The notes under the pieces are model-generated. The model was given only the letters and a program-made list of their open reading frames with translations. It was not told the origin of the DNA and did not search any database. Both the position numbers and the translations under genes were made by a program. DNA of 64,000 bases from Parafrankia irregularis (lineage in GTDB: Bacteria > Actinomycetota > Actinomycetes > Frankiales > Frankiaceae), in NCBI RefSeq assembly GCF_001536285.1, contig NZ_FAOZ01000001.1, positions 546,938 to 610,937 of the forward strand. Direction: 5' to 3'. Below are positions 50,711-57,601 of the stretch, piece by piece (the stretch's first letter is position 1; the number at the start of each line of letters is the position of its first letter).

Positions 50711-50872
50711 GGAGCACTCCTCGGAGAGCATCTCGGGGGCAGGGAGACGACTCGGTGACCGCTGGCCAGCCCATCCGCCACCCGTGCGCCGCACGTGAGG
50801 CGGATGGAGGTCCGCAGCCACGCCACGACTCTGCGCCACCGACTCCGAGTTGGGAACAACTTCTTCGCTCAC

Positions 50873-50897
50873 TGTGGATAACTGCGTGCTGTCCACA
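50873..50897. promoter_or_regulatory. Pair of DnaA-box-like sites in inverted orientation
   Basis: TGTGGATAA at 50873-50881 is a perfect DnaA-box complement (TTATCCACA). CTGTCCACA at 50889-50897 matches the actinobacterial box TTGTCCACA at 8 of 9 positions, in the opposite orientation. Both lie between the SSB paralogue and the aldo/keto reductase gene. They may regulate the SSB gene; there is no sign of oriC. Confidence 0.5.
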
Positions 50898-51125
50898 GGA
50901 CGGCGACCCGACTGGTCTGCGCCGCATCCGTCCGCGATGCTCGAACCTGTCGCCACCCGCCGCGCCACACGACGCACCAACCAGGAACGCGGCCGCAGCT
51001 GAGGCCAAGCGCCGTGAGCGCTCAGCACGCACGAACGCGGGAACATCGAGCGTGCGTGCCAAAGTTGCTCCCAGACGGGCTGACGCTCCGCAGCAGACCC
51101 CCGCGCCTACAAAGAATGGGACGGT

Positions 51126-52007
51126 ATGTCGACACAAGCGGCAAGCTCCGACGTGAACGCGGCGGCGAGCGGAACCTTCCAGCTCGGCGGCGACCTGCCG
51201 GTCAACCGGCTCGGCTTCGGCGCGATGCGGATCACCGGCCCAGGCGTCTGGGGCCCGCCTGCCAACCACGACGAGGCCATCGCCGTGCTGCGGCGCTCCG
51301 TGGAGCTCGGCGTGAACTTCATCGACACGGCCGACTCGTACGGGCCGGAGATCAGCGAGGACCTGATCGCCGAGGCCCTGTACCCCTACCCCGCAGATCT
51401 CGTCATCGCGACGAAGGGCGGCTTCACCCGGCAGGGCCCGAACAAGTGGACCGCGGTCGGGCGCGCCGAGTACCTCCGCCAGCAGGTCGAGATGTCACTG
51501 CGCCGACTCAGGCTCGAGCGGATCGACCTGTACCAGCTCCACCGCATCGACCCCAAGACTCCCGTCGAGGAGTCGCTCGGTGAGCTGCGTGCCCTCCAGC
51601 AGGAGGGGAAGATCCGCCACATCGGTCTCTCCGAGGTCAGCGTCGCCGAGCTGGAGCACAGCCGGACCCTCGCCGACATCGTCAGCGTCCAGAACCGCTA
51701 CAACCTCGCCGACCGCGCCTCCGAGGACGTCCTCGACTACGCCACCCGCGAGAACATCGGCTTCATCCCCTGGTTCCCGATCGCGACCGGCACCCTCGCG
51801 CGCCCGGGCGGAATCCTCGACGAGGCCTCGAAGCGCCACGGCGGCAAGCCCTCCCAGCTCGCGCTGGCCTGGCTGCTGCGCCGCTCCCCCGTGATGCTGC
51901 CCATCCCCGGCACGTCCTCGGTGGCCCACCTGGAGGAGAACGTCGCCGCCGCCGGCGTCACCCTCACCGACGACGAGTACGAGGACCTCGCCAAAGCGGC
52001 CGGCTGA
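51126..52007 (+). CDS. Aldo/keto reductase
   Basis: This 293-residue NADPH-dependent reductase has the catalytic tetrad visible: Asp in Phe-Ile-Asp-Thr-Ala-Asp, Tyr in Ser-Tyr-Gly, Lys in Ala-Thr-Lys-Gly-Gly and His in Leu-Tyr-Gln-Leu-His-Arg (about residues 62-67, 68, 97 and 138). The C-terminal Ile-Pro-Gly-Thr-Ser-Ser cofactor motif is present. The substrate cannot be inferred. ATG start; a 12-bp-stem terminator follows the stop. The tRNA-Arg and island follow directly. Confidence 0.92.
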   Translation: MSTQAASSDVNAAASGTFQLGGDLPVNRLGFGAMRITGPGVWGPPANHDEAIAVLRRSVELGVNFIDTADSYGPEISEDLIAEALYPYPADLVIATKGGFTRQGPNKWTAVGRAEYLRQQVEMSLRRLRLERIDLYQLHRIDPKTPVEESLGELRALQQEGKIRHIGLSEVSVAELEHSRTLADIVSVQNRYNLADRASEDVLDYATRENIGFIPWFPIATGTLARPGGILDEASKRHGGKPSQLALAWLLRRSPVMLPIPGTSSVAHLEENVAAAGVTLTDDEYEDLAKAAG

Positions 52008-52040
52008 CAGCCAGTTCCTCACCGCGGGCCCTCGTGGCCT

Positions 52041-52071
52041 GTGGGTGGATGCGGATCGGGCATCCACCCAC
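52041..52071 (+). terminator. Hairpin terminator of the aldo/keto reductase gene
   Basis: Perfect 12-bp stem (GTGGGTGGATGC and complement) with a 7-base loop, 34 bases after the stop codon. Confidence 0.75.
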
Positions 52072-52246
52072 CGGCCGCCCGCGCAACCCCCGGCACATGC
52101 GGCAGTATGTGGGACGGCGGCCCCACCCTGCGGCGACACGGCCACCACCCACGACAGACCGGGGGCCGATTGCGACATCAGATGACGTGAGGTGGACACT
52201 GTCCATCCCACCCGGGATCCGTCCGCGGACCCCACAATGGAGTAGC

Positions 52247-52319
52247 GCGCCCGTAGCTCAGCGGATAGAGCGAGTGCCTTCTAAGCACTGGGTCGCAGGT
52301 TCGATCCCTGCCGGGCGCA
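52247..52319 (+). tRNA. tRNA-Arg (anticodon UCU)
   Basis: 73-nucleotide cloverleaf. The acceptor arms GCGCCCG/CGGGCGC pair, the D loop contains AGCGGATAG, the anticodon loop is CTTCTAA with anticodon TCT, and the T loop is GGTTCGATCCC. Its 3' part (from 52274) is the attachment site of an integrative element. Confidence 0.95.
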
Positions 52320-53025
52320 CAAACCCCTGTGCCACAGCGCTTTTCGCCTCGGCGGGCCATCGCGGCCAGCCCCGCGACGGCGCAGGGAGCTGGTAATTGT
52401 CCGCATCCGGCGGCGCCCGCAGCGAACCCGCACGATCGAACGAGACAGCAACGAACCCGGACGTCTCCGCCTGCACCTGGCAGCGCCGAGCGCGGAACAC
52501 ATGCCGTAGCGCCTCAGCCTGTTCCGCCCACTGCTCCGGAGTCTGGCCCGGCAGCAGCTCCACCCGCAGCACGTCCACCGAGCGCGACGAACGGATCTTG
52601 CGGATCCGCGGGAAGTACTCGTCGAAGTTCACCTGATCACCGGTCGACGTCGGCATGCGGATCGCCAGGTCGGTGTGCACCATCGCCGGCTTCCACCGCC
52701 ACCGGTAGACGAACGTCAGCCGAGCCCGACCCCACAGCCACCAGAGCACCGGCCCGCATGACCGCGGATGCACCTGCCACCACGCGACCGCCACGAGGAC
52801 CAGCACCGCGACGAGCGCGGCCAGGCCGACGAGCCCGACCCGGTGCACGACCAGGAACAGGCCGACCACGGATGTCACGCCGACGCGATGGCGCCAGCAG
52901 CCCCGCAGCGCCAGCCACAGCACCTTGCCGGCCACCGCCAACAGCAGCATCCACGCCGGCACGCGTACCTTGTCGGCCCGCGAGGGAACCCGCAGGAAAC
53001 GTTGGTCACCGTTAATTCTGGACAT
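52258..53025 (-). pseudogene. Truncated TraSA/FtsK-like transfer protein
   Basis: Residues 1-190 from ATG 53025 (AGGTGG upstream) resemble the N-terminal part of AICE DNA translocases. There are two to three hydrophobic segments at about 20-85, then a Trp-rich stretch (His-Pro-Arg-Ser ... Trp-Trp-Leu-Trp-Gly) and a beta-rich domain with Leu-Leu-Pro-Gly-Gln-Thr-Pro. The ATP-binding FtsK domain that should follow is absent. Instead the frame passes through the attachment repeat into the tRNA gene, giving the artificial ending Pro-Ala-Gly-Ile-Glu-Pro-Ala-Thr. The gene was cut when the island lost its left part, so it cannot pump DNA. Confidence 0.7.
52274..52323 (+). repeat. attL-type 50-bp direct repeat (3' part of tRNA-Arg)
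   Basis: Identical over 50 bases to 60783-60832. It starts at the anticodon stem and ends 4 bases after the tRNA. It marks one end of the island. Confidence 0.9.
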
Positions 53026-53106
53026 GGCAATACCACCTGTTTCCGAGCGCACGAAATACAGACCGATGAGATTGACGAAAGAAAGGGGAGCCGAAGAACA
53101 GGAAAG

Positions 53107-53406
53107 CTAGGCTGCGCGCGGCGCGGTCACATCGTCAGCCGCCGCGGCATCCGCCGCTTCCTGCGATTCGAACTGGTACTTCTCGTAAGCGATCAGGTAG
53201 TCGTTGACCGCCGCGAGCAGCTTGTATGCGAAGTCGATGTGCCCGGCGTCCGGAGCGTCCCCCCGAGCCGCGATGCTCATGCTCACGTTTCCCGCGTCGA
53301 CGACGAGGATCGGTGGCCGGTGAGGGTAGGTGTGGCAGAGCACGGACCAGTCCGCGCCGACGAGCAGCCCGAGCGTCGTGTACGACTGCTTTGGCTCGCC
53401 GCTCAC
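53107..53406 (-). CDS. Island hypothetical protein (99 residues)
   Basis: GTG 53406 overlaps the stop of the upstream gene as GTGA, so the two are translationally coupled; the longer open frame to 53505 is unlikely. The sequence has a central strand-rich part (Ile-Leu-Val-Val-Asp, Val-Ser-Met-Ser-Ile) and a helical part (Ala-Tyr-Lys-Leu-Leu-Ala-Ala-Val-Asn-Asp-Tyr-Leu), with an Ala/Asp-rich tail. I do not recognise a family. Its place between a Pra-like gene and the transfer gene is typical of AICE accessory genes. Confidence 0.6.
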   Translation of the reverse strand: MSGEPKQSYTTLGLLVGADWSVLCHTYPHRPPILVVDAGNVSMSIAARGDAPDAGHIDFAYKLLAAVNDYLIAYEKYQFESQEAADAAAADDVTAPRAA

Positions 53407-53807
53407 GCCGCCGCCCCCGTCCGACGCATCGGGCCGATAGCCCGCAGGCTGACCGCACGCAGGGCGTATCCCTGCTTGGGGAACTTCCCGTTGGTGTCGA
53501 CCCACGGCGTGATCGTCAGCCCCTCGAACAGCACCGGCCGGAACGGCGTGCCCGGCATCGCTTCCGGCAGGACCGGCTGTACCGCGGCGGCAACCTTCAC
53601 CTTCAGCTCCGCCTGCCGGGCCGCCGGATCGGGGTCCAGCACGCGCACCGCCCAGACCCGTTCGCCGGTGTTCGGGTCGCGTTCCTGCGGGTCGGGAGCG
53701 TTCGCCTTCACCTTCTCGTAGTCGTTCGCCGCCTCCACCCCGAGGACGAATGCCCCTGCGGGGAACACGTCCTCGAAACGCACCGGAATGCGTCGCGGTA
53801 CCGCCAT
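53403..53807 (-). CDS. Putative Pra-like AICE activator
   Basis: This 134-residue protein begins with Ala-Val-Pro-Arg-Arg-Ile-Pro-Val-Arg-Phe-Glu-Asp-Val-Phe-Pro. It contains Thr-Gly-Glu-Arg-Val-Trp-Ala-Val-Arg-Val-Leu-Asp and Pro-Phe-Arg-Pro-Val-Leu-Phe-Glu-Gly-Leu. These features resemble proteins annotated as plasmid replication, integration and excision activators in actinobacterial elements. It is first in a short operon with the 99-residue gene and the broken transfer gene. It is divergent from an XRE regulator that may control it. The function is assumed from family resemblance. Confidence 0.6.
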   Translation of the reverse strand: MAVPRRIPVRFEDVFPAGAFVLGVEAANDYEKVKANAPDPQERDPNTGERVWAVRVLDPDPAARQAELKVKVAAAVQPVLPEAMPGTPFRPVLFEGLTITPWVDTNGKFPKQGYALRAVSLRAIGPMRRTGAAA

Positions 53808-53983
53808 GGTTCGTCTACCTCCGTAGGGTCAGCCCCGCCGCCGGTACTCCGGCCACTGTCGGGCAACACCTACTCTGAACCGCTCACGAACCGATCGCCA
53901 AGCGCTTTCGTATCTATGTATACGGACTGCGGATGGAAATTATCCGGTCACCGTCTCGAATACACACCCACGACAACGATATC

Positions 53984-53999
53984 TTTGTCAGGTGACAAA
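53984..53999. promoter_or_regulatory. Palindromic operator overlapping the XRE gene start
   Basis: Perfect inverted repeat of 7-bp arms (TTTGTCA/TGACAAA) with a 2-base centre. It includes the GTG start codon of the XRE gene at 53992. Its position suggests autoregulation and a very short or absent leader. Confidence 0.65.
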
Positions 54000-54420
54000 C
54001 ACACGGGGGGTTCCGCCGTACACGGCACGAGGCAAAGTCGAGGGTGAGGACTGGCAGGCAGTCGCCGACGCCCTCAACGAGAGGATGAGCCAGAAGCGGA
54101 TGGGTCAGCAAGCGCTCGCCACCGCATCGGGCGTGTCCGTCGCGACGCTTCGCCAGCTCCAACGCGGAGCCCACGGCCGCCGGGTCCAGGACGTCACGCT
54201 CACCGCCGTAGCCCGAGCCCTGGACTGGCCGGACGACCACCTGGTCCACGTTCTCGTTCGCGGCGAGAAGCCCGAGGAGGCGACGTCAGGCCGCCGTACG
54301 GCCCGCGGAGGGTCGGGAGCGGGCACCGACCGGCAGATCCTCGCCGTCTTGCTGCGGATCGAACATCGTCTCGCCGACCTCTCGGAACGCATCGCACCCA
54401 CCGGACCGCCCCAGTCCTGA
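53992..54420 (+). CDS. XRE-type helix-turn-helix regulator
   Basis: This 142-residue protein has an XRE-like domain at about residues 20-82. Gln-Gln-Ala-Leu-Ala-Thr-Ala-Ser-Gly-Val-Ser-Val-Ala-Thr-Leu-Arg-Gln-Leu-Gln forms the DNA-binding helices, followed by a Leu-Thr-Ala-Val-Ala-Arg-Ala-Leu helix. The C-terminal part has a linker and a short amphipathic helix (Ile-Leu-Ala-Val-Leu-Leu-Arg-Ile-Glu-His-Arg-Leu). The GTG start lies inside a palindrome, so it likely represses itself and the divergent Pra-like operon. It probably sets the quiet state of the element. Confidence 0.8.
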   Translation: MTNTRGVPPYTARGKVEGEDWQAVADALNERMSQKRMGQQALATASGVSVATLRQLQRGAHGRRVQDVTLTAVARALDWPDDHLVHVLVRGEKPEEATSGRRTARGGSGAGTDRQILAVLLRIEHRLADLSERIAPTGPPQS

Positions 54421-54505
54421 CCGCGCCCGCGGTAACGACAACGGGCCGACCCCGGCGGAGTGGTTCCCGCCCGAGCCGGCCCATCCAGGTCCGGAACAGC
54501 AACGA

Positions 54506-54991
54506 TCAGCCGGACGTCCTGACCGCCGGCACTCCGATCACGTCGAGCACGGTCCGGCGGACCGCTTCGAACGCCTCCACCTGCCCGGCCCGGAAGGCAG
54601 CCCGCTCCCCGCGAGTCATCCACCGTGAGTCGGGCCGGGTCGGGCCCAGAGTGAGCGCCATCCGCACCGCCGCTCCCCCACACTCCCGCCGCGACGGACC
54701 CGGATCGCTGTTCCCGAGCACCGCACGGTCACCGGCTGGTGCCCGGTAGACGACCACCACATCGACATCGCCGAACGATTCGGAGAACTCCAACCCGCCC
54801 GGCATCCGGGCCGCCGCCCGCACGAGGTCCCCCGGAGCCGAGCCCGGTTGTACGACGACCGCCCACTCGTCCAGGCCCCACGGCATCATCACGGCCGCCG
54901 GCAGTTCCTCGCCCGCGGCATCCGGATCGCCGACGTCCGCCGGGACCGGAGGAAGGAACGGGCCCGACCTGTCCGCCGAGGTCACGGCCAC
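54506..54991 (-). CDS. Island hypothetical protein (161 residues)
   Basis: The start ATG overlaps the end of the upstream 91-residue gene by 10 bases. The protein has Trp-Gly-Leu-Asp-Glu-Trp-Ala-Val-Val-Val-Gln near residue 38, a Gly-Asp-Val-Asp-Val-Val-Val-Val-Tyr strand, and a C-terminal helix (Phe-Glu-Ala-Val-Arg-Arg-Thr-Val-Leu). I recognise no motif and no membrane segment. It belongs to a two-gene island operon, with base composition like the neighbours. Confidence 0.55.
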   Translation of the reverse strand: MAVTSADRSGPFLPPVPADVGDPDAAGEELPAAVMMPWGLDEWAVVVQPGSAPGDLVRAAARMPGGLEFSESFGDVDVVVVYRAPAGDRAVLGNSDPGPSRRECGGAAVRMALTLGPTRPDSRWMTRGERAAFRAGQVEAFEAVRRTVLDVIGVPAVRTSG

Positions 54992-55257
54992 CGCCGACGG
55001 TCCGCGAAGCGGGACGCCAGGTCGTCGAATCTCGTCAGGTCGACCGCCTGTGGCCGCAGGTCGTGGACGAAGAACCGGAGCGGGGTCACCTGGTAGTCGT
55101 GCCAGCCGTGTTCGATGGCGAACAGGTCCGCCGCGGTTGGTTCGTTGAAGGTGATGACCGTGTCCTGCACCCGGCGATCCCCGCCGGCTTCGAAGCGGAC
55201 GACCCCGAACAGCACCGGACCCGGCTCACCCCCGCCCCCGCTCCCCTTGTCGAACAT
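54982..55257 (-). CDS. Island hypothetical protein (91 residues)
   Basis: ATG 55257 follows GGAGG at 9 bases; the frame to 55353 is probably too long. It reads Met-Phe-Asp-Lys-Gly, a Gly/Pro run, then a compact domain with Leu-Phe-Gly-Val-Val-Arg-Phe and His-Gly-Trp-His-Asp-Tyr-Gln-Val-Thr-Pro-Leu. I recognise no family. It is the first gene of a minus-strand pair, facing a divergent XRE-type gene across 230 bases. Confidence 0.55.
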   Translation of the reverse strand: MFDKGSGGGGEPGPVLFGVVRFEAGGDRRVQDTVITFNEPTAADLFAIEHGWHDYQVTPLRFFVHDLRPQAVDLTRFDDLASRFADRRRWP

Positions 55258-55487
55258 CACGATCCGTCCTCCAATGGTCGGTGGTGTGCGACGAAGCGCC
55301 GGAGTCGACCTGCAACGGGTGTTCGTGATGCAGCGGAACCGGCGCCCGCCCACCGTCCAACCGGACGCCCGGTGACGTAAGGCCGCCAGGCGTATACACC
55401 GAGACTTCCGATCTATACGGAGACCGGATATGCTCTGCGCGCCCGATCAAGTACCGACGGTCCTGTACCTACCGTCCGGAGGCCGCC

Positions 55488-56336
55488 ATGGTGTCCGTCC
55501 GCCGCCCGTTACCCCAGCCCCCGCCGGGACTCTGGGAGCGGCCCGAGATGACCGACGCACTCGCCCGCCGCGACATCGGCGCCGTCTTCAAGATCTACCG
55601 CCAGTGGACCGGTGCGACCCAGACCCAGATCGCCGCCGTCTGCGGACTCCCGCAGTCCCACGTCAGCGACATCATGAACGGCCGCCGCCAGGTCACGACC
55701 CTGGAGATCTTCGAACGGATCGCCGACGGCATCGACCTCCCCCGCGGACGTATCGGCCTTGCCGAAAAACCGGGCACCGTTCCCGAGCCCCGCAGCGAGC
55801 CCGGATCACCAGCCGCGGACGTGCCAAGCGAGATCGTGCGCGTCTACCCCACCCGCGCCGCCGTCCCCGGCGACCTCTGGCGGACGTTGTTCGCCGGCGC
55901 GCGCCACCAGGTCGACGTCCTGGTGATCGCCGGGCTGTTTCTCCCCGACGGACACGCCGACTTCACCACCGTTCTCCGCCGCAAAGGCGCCGAAGGCGTG
56001 CCCATCCGCTACGCACTCGGAGACCCGGACTCCCCCGCCGTCGCCCTGCGAGGGGACGAGGAAGGCATCGGCGACGGTCTCGCCGCCCGGACCCGGATCA
56101 CCCTCACCTACCTGGCATCGTTGCGCGACGCCCCGGGCATCGAGCTCCGGCTACACGCGAGCACGCTCTACAACTCCATCTACCGTTTCGACGGCGCCAT
56201 GCTGGTGAACACCCACGTCTACGGCGCCCCCGCCGCGCACTCCCCCGTCATGCACCTACGCGCCCAGCCCGGCGGACTGTTCGACCACTACGCCGCCAGC
56301 TTCGAGCGCGTCTGGGCCACCACCGAAGGAGCCTGA
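55488..56336 (+). CDS. XRE regulator with C-terminal PLD-like sensor domain
   Basis: This 282-residue protein has an XRE helix-turn-helix at about residues 30-85 (Thr-Gln-Thr-Gln-Ile-Ala-Ala-Val-Cys-Gly-Leu-Pro-Gln-Ser-His-Val-Ser). A region from about 120 resembles a degenerate phospholipase-D-like domain (Ser-Ile-Tyr-Arg-Phe-Asp-Gly-Ala-Met-Leu-Val-Asn). The start ATG has GGAGG 5 bases before it. It is followed by a TTG-started Nudix gene only 5 bases after its stop, so the two form an operon. This type of regulator is common in actinobacterial integrative elements. The ligand is unknown. Confidence 0.75.
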   Translation: MVSVRRPLPQPPPGLWERPEMTDALARRDIGAVFKIYRQWTGATQTQIAAVCGLPQSHVSDIMNGRRQVTTLEIFERIADGIDLPRGRIGLAEKPGTVPEPRSEPGSPAADVPSEIVRVYPTRAAVPGDLWRTLFAGARHQVDVLVIAGLFLPDGHADFTTVLRRKGAEGVPIRYALGDPDSPAVALRGDEEGIGDGLAARTRITLTYLASLRDAPGIELRLHASTLYNSIYRFDGAMLVNTHVYGAPAAHSPVMHLRAQPGGLFDHYAASFERVWATTEGA

Positions 56337-56341
56337 CCCCC

Positions 56342-56812
56342 TTGGCACGGATCGACTACTTCAACGACCCGAACGCCCCCAAGGCCAACAGCGTCGTCCC
56401 CTCCGTGACCGCCGTCGTCACCGACGAGGCCGGACGGATTCTCCTGGTCCACAAGACCGACAACAACCTGTGGGCCCTGCCCGGCGGCGGCATGGACCTC
56501 GGCGAATCCATCACCTACGCCGCCGTCCGCGAGACCAAGGAAGAGACCGGCATCGACATCGAAGTCACCGGACTCATCGGGGTCTACACCAACCCCCGGC
56601 ACGTCCTGGCCTACGACGACGGCGAGGTCCGCCAGCAGTTCTCACTCTGCTTCACCACCCGCAATCTCGGCGGCCAGCTACGCACCTCCAGCGAGACCAA
56701 GGAGGTCAAATTCGTCGCGCCCGAGGATCTGGACGCGCTGAACATCCATCCGTCGATGCGACTTCGCATCGATCACTACTTGGAGAACCGGGCCACGCCC
56801 TACCTCGGCTGA
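56342..56812 (+). CDS. Nudix hydrolase, Pif-like
   Basis: This 156-residue Nudix protein starts at TTG 56342, preceded by AAGGAG. The Nudix box is complete: Gly-Gly-Met-Asp-Leu-Gly-Glu-Ser ... Arg-Glu-Thr-Lys-Glu-Glu-Thr-Gly-Ile at about 49-71. A Nudix-box protein (Pif) gives conjugal immunity in the AICE pSAM2, and this gene occupies a comparable setting. Its role as an immunity factor is inferred. It overlaps the HD-domain gene tail by 13 bases. Confidence 0.75.
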   Translation: MARIDYFNDPNAPKANSVVPSVTAVVTDEAGRILLVHKTDNNLWALPGGGMDLGESITYAAVRETKEETGIDIEVTGLIGVYTNPRHVLAYDDGEVRQQFSLCFTTRNLGGQLRTSSETKEVKFVAPEDLDALNIHPSMRLRIDHYLENRATPYLG

Positions 56813-57348
56813 ACCACCGCAAGCCGCGCCGTCGTGCGCTCCACGGTCGCTTGCAGCTCCGGCCACGCCCGGGTGACCGACCGGTGGACGATCGATCCGT
56901 CGCCGTAGCGGGACAGGATCTCCGCGATCCGTTCATCGAAGGTGAAGCGTTGGCCCTGTGGGCCCGTCGTCATGTCCGCGGCGCACAGCGCGTCCATCAC
57001 CGGCGACACCTCCAGCTCCCACGCGGACAGCTCCGCCGTCAGCCCCCGTTCCTCGGCTTCATACCGGGCACAGGAGTGGTGCGCGACCAAGGCGCACAGC
57101 CGCTTAGGAGCTTCCTGGGATTCGAGGAACCGGGCCCCGTCCACGGGGTGGAACCGTAGGTGCCCGATCGACGGGGCGTACCCGATGTCATGCAGCCAGG
57201 CCGCCGCCACGAGCAGGTCACGCTCCTCCGGATCAACGGCTGCGGACACTTCCCGGGCAGCCGCAGCCACAGCCTGCACATGCCGCCACCGATCCCCCAA
57301 CGGGGTCAGCAGTTCGCTCGCCAACCGCTCAGCAACCGCTACCTCCAC
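56800..57348 (-). CDS. HD-domain phosphohydrolase
   Basis: This 182-residue protein has the HD superfamily signature Ala-Trp-Leu-His-Asp-Ile-Gly-Tyr at about residue 51, with an upstream His (Arg-His-Val) and Ala-Leu-Val-Ala-His-His-Ser near 88. It ends with a helical region. HD enzymes hydrolyse nucleotides or phosphate esters; the substrate is not known. It lies in a typical AICE set (regulator, Nudix, HD) and converges with the Nudix gene. Confidence 0.78.
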   Translation of the reverse strand: MEVAVAERLASELLTPLGDRWRHVQAVAAAAREVSAAVDPEERDLLVAAAWLHDIGYAPSIGHLRFHPVDGARFLESQEAPKRLCALVAHHSCARYEAEERGLTAELSAWELEVSPVMDALCAADMTTGPQGQRFTFDERIAEILSRYGDGSIVHRSVTRAWPELQATVERTTARLAVVQPR

Positions 57349-57601
57349 CCGATCACGGTACGGCGAGCACCACCGGCCCGTCAGCGAGAGCCCGAGACTG
57401 CCGAAATGCTCGTTTTATGATCAAGACACAGGCTCAGGGCGGCTCGCGCCGCGCGACGGCTGCGCGTGGCCGCAAGCGGCCATGCTCGCCGGCGCATCGC
57501 GATCTTCGGCAGGCGAACATCTGCGCGCTGACGGGGCTGCTCGTGCCACGCGTGCGGCAGAGAGTAGTTTATGAGCGGTCGAAGCAGGTCTGGGGGGATT
57601 C

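Noticed and set aside
50873..50897. Possible replication origin
   Set aside because: Only two DnaA-box-like sites and no dnaA, dnaN or AT-rich unwinding region nearby.
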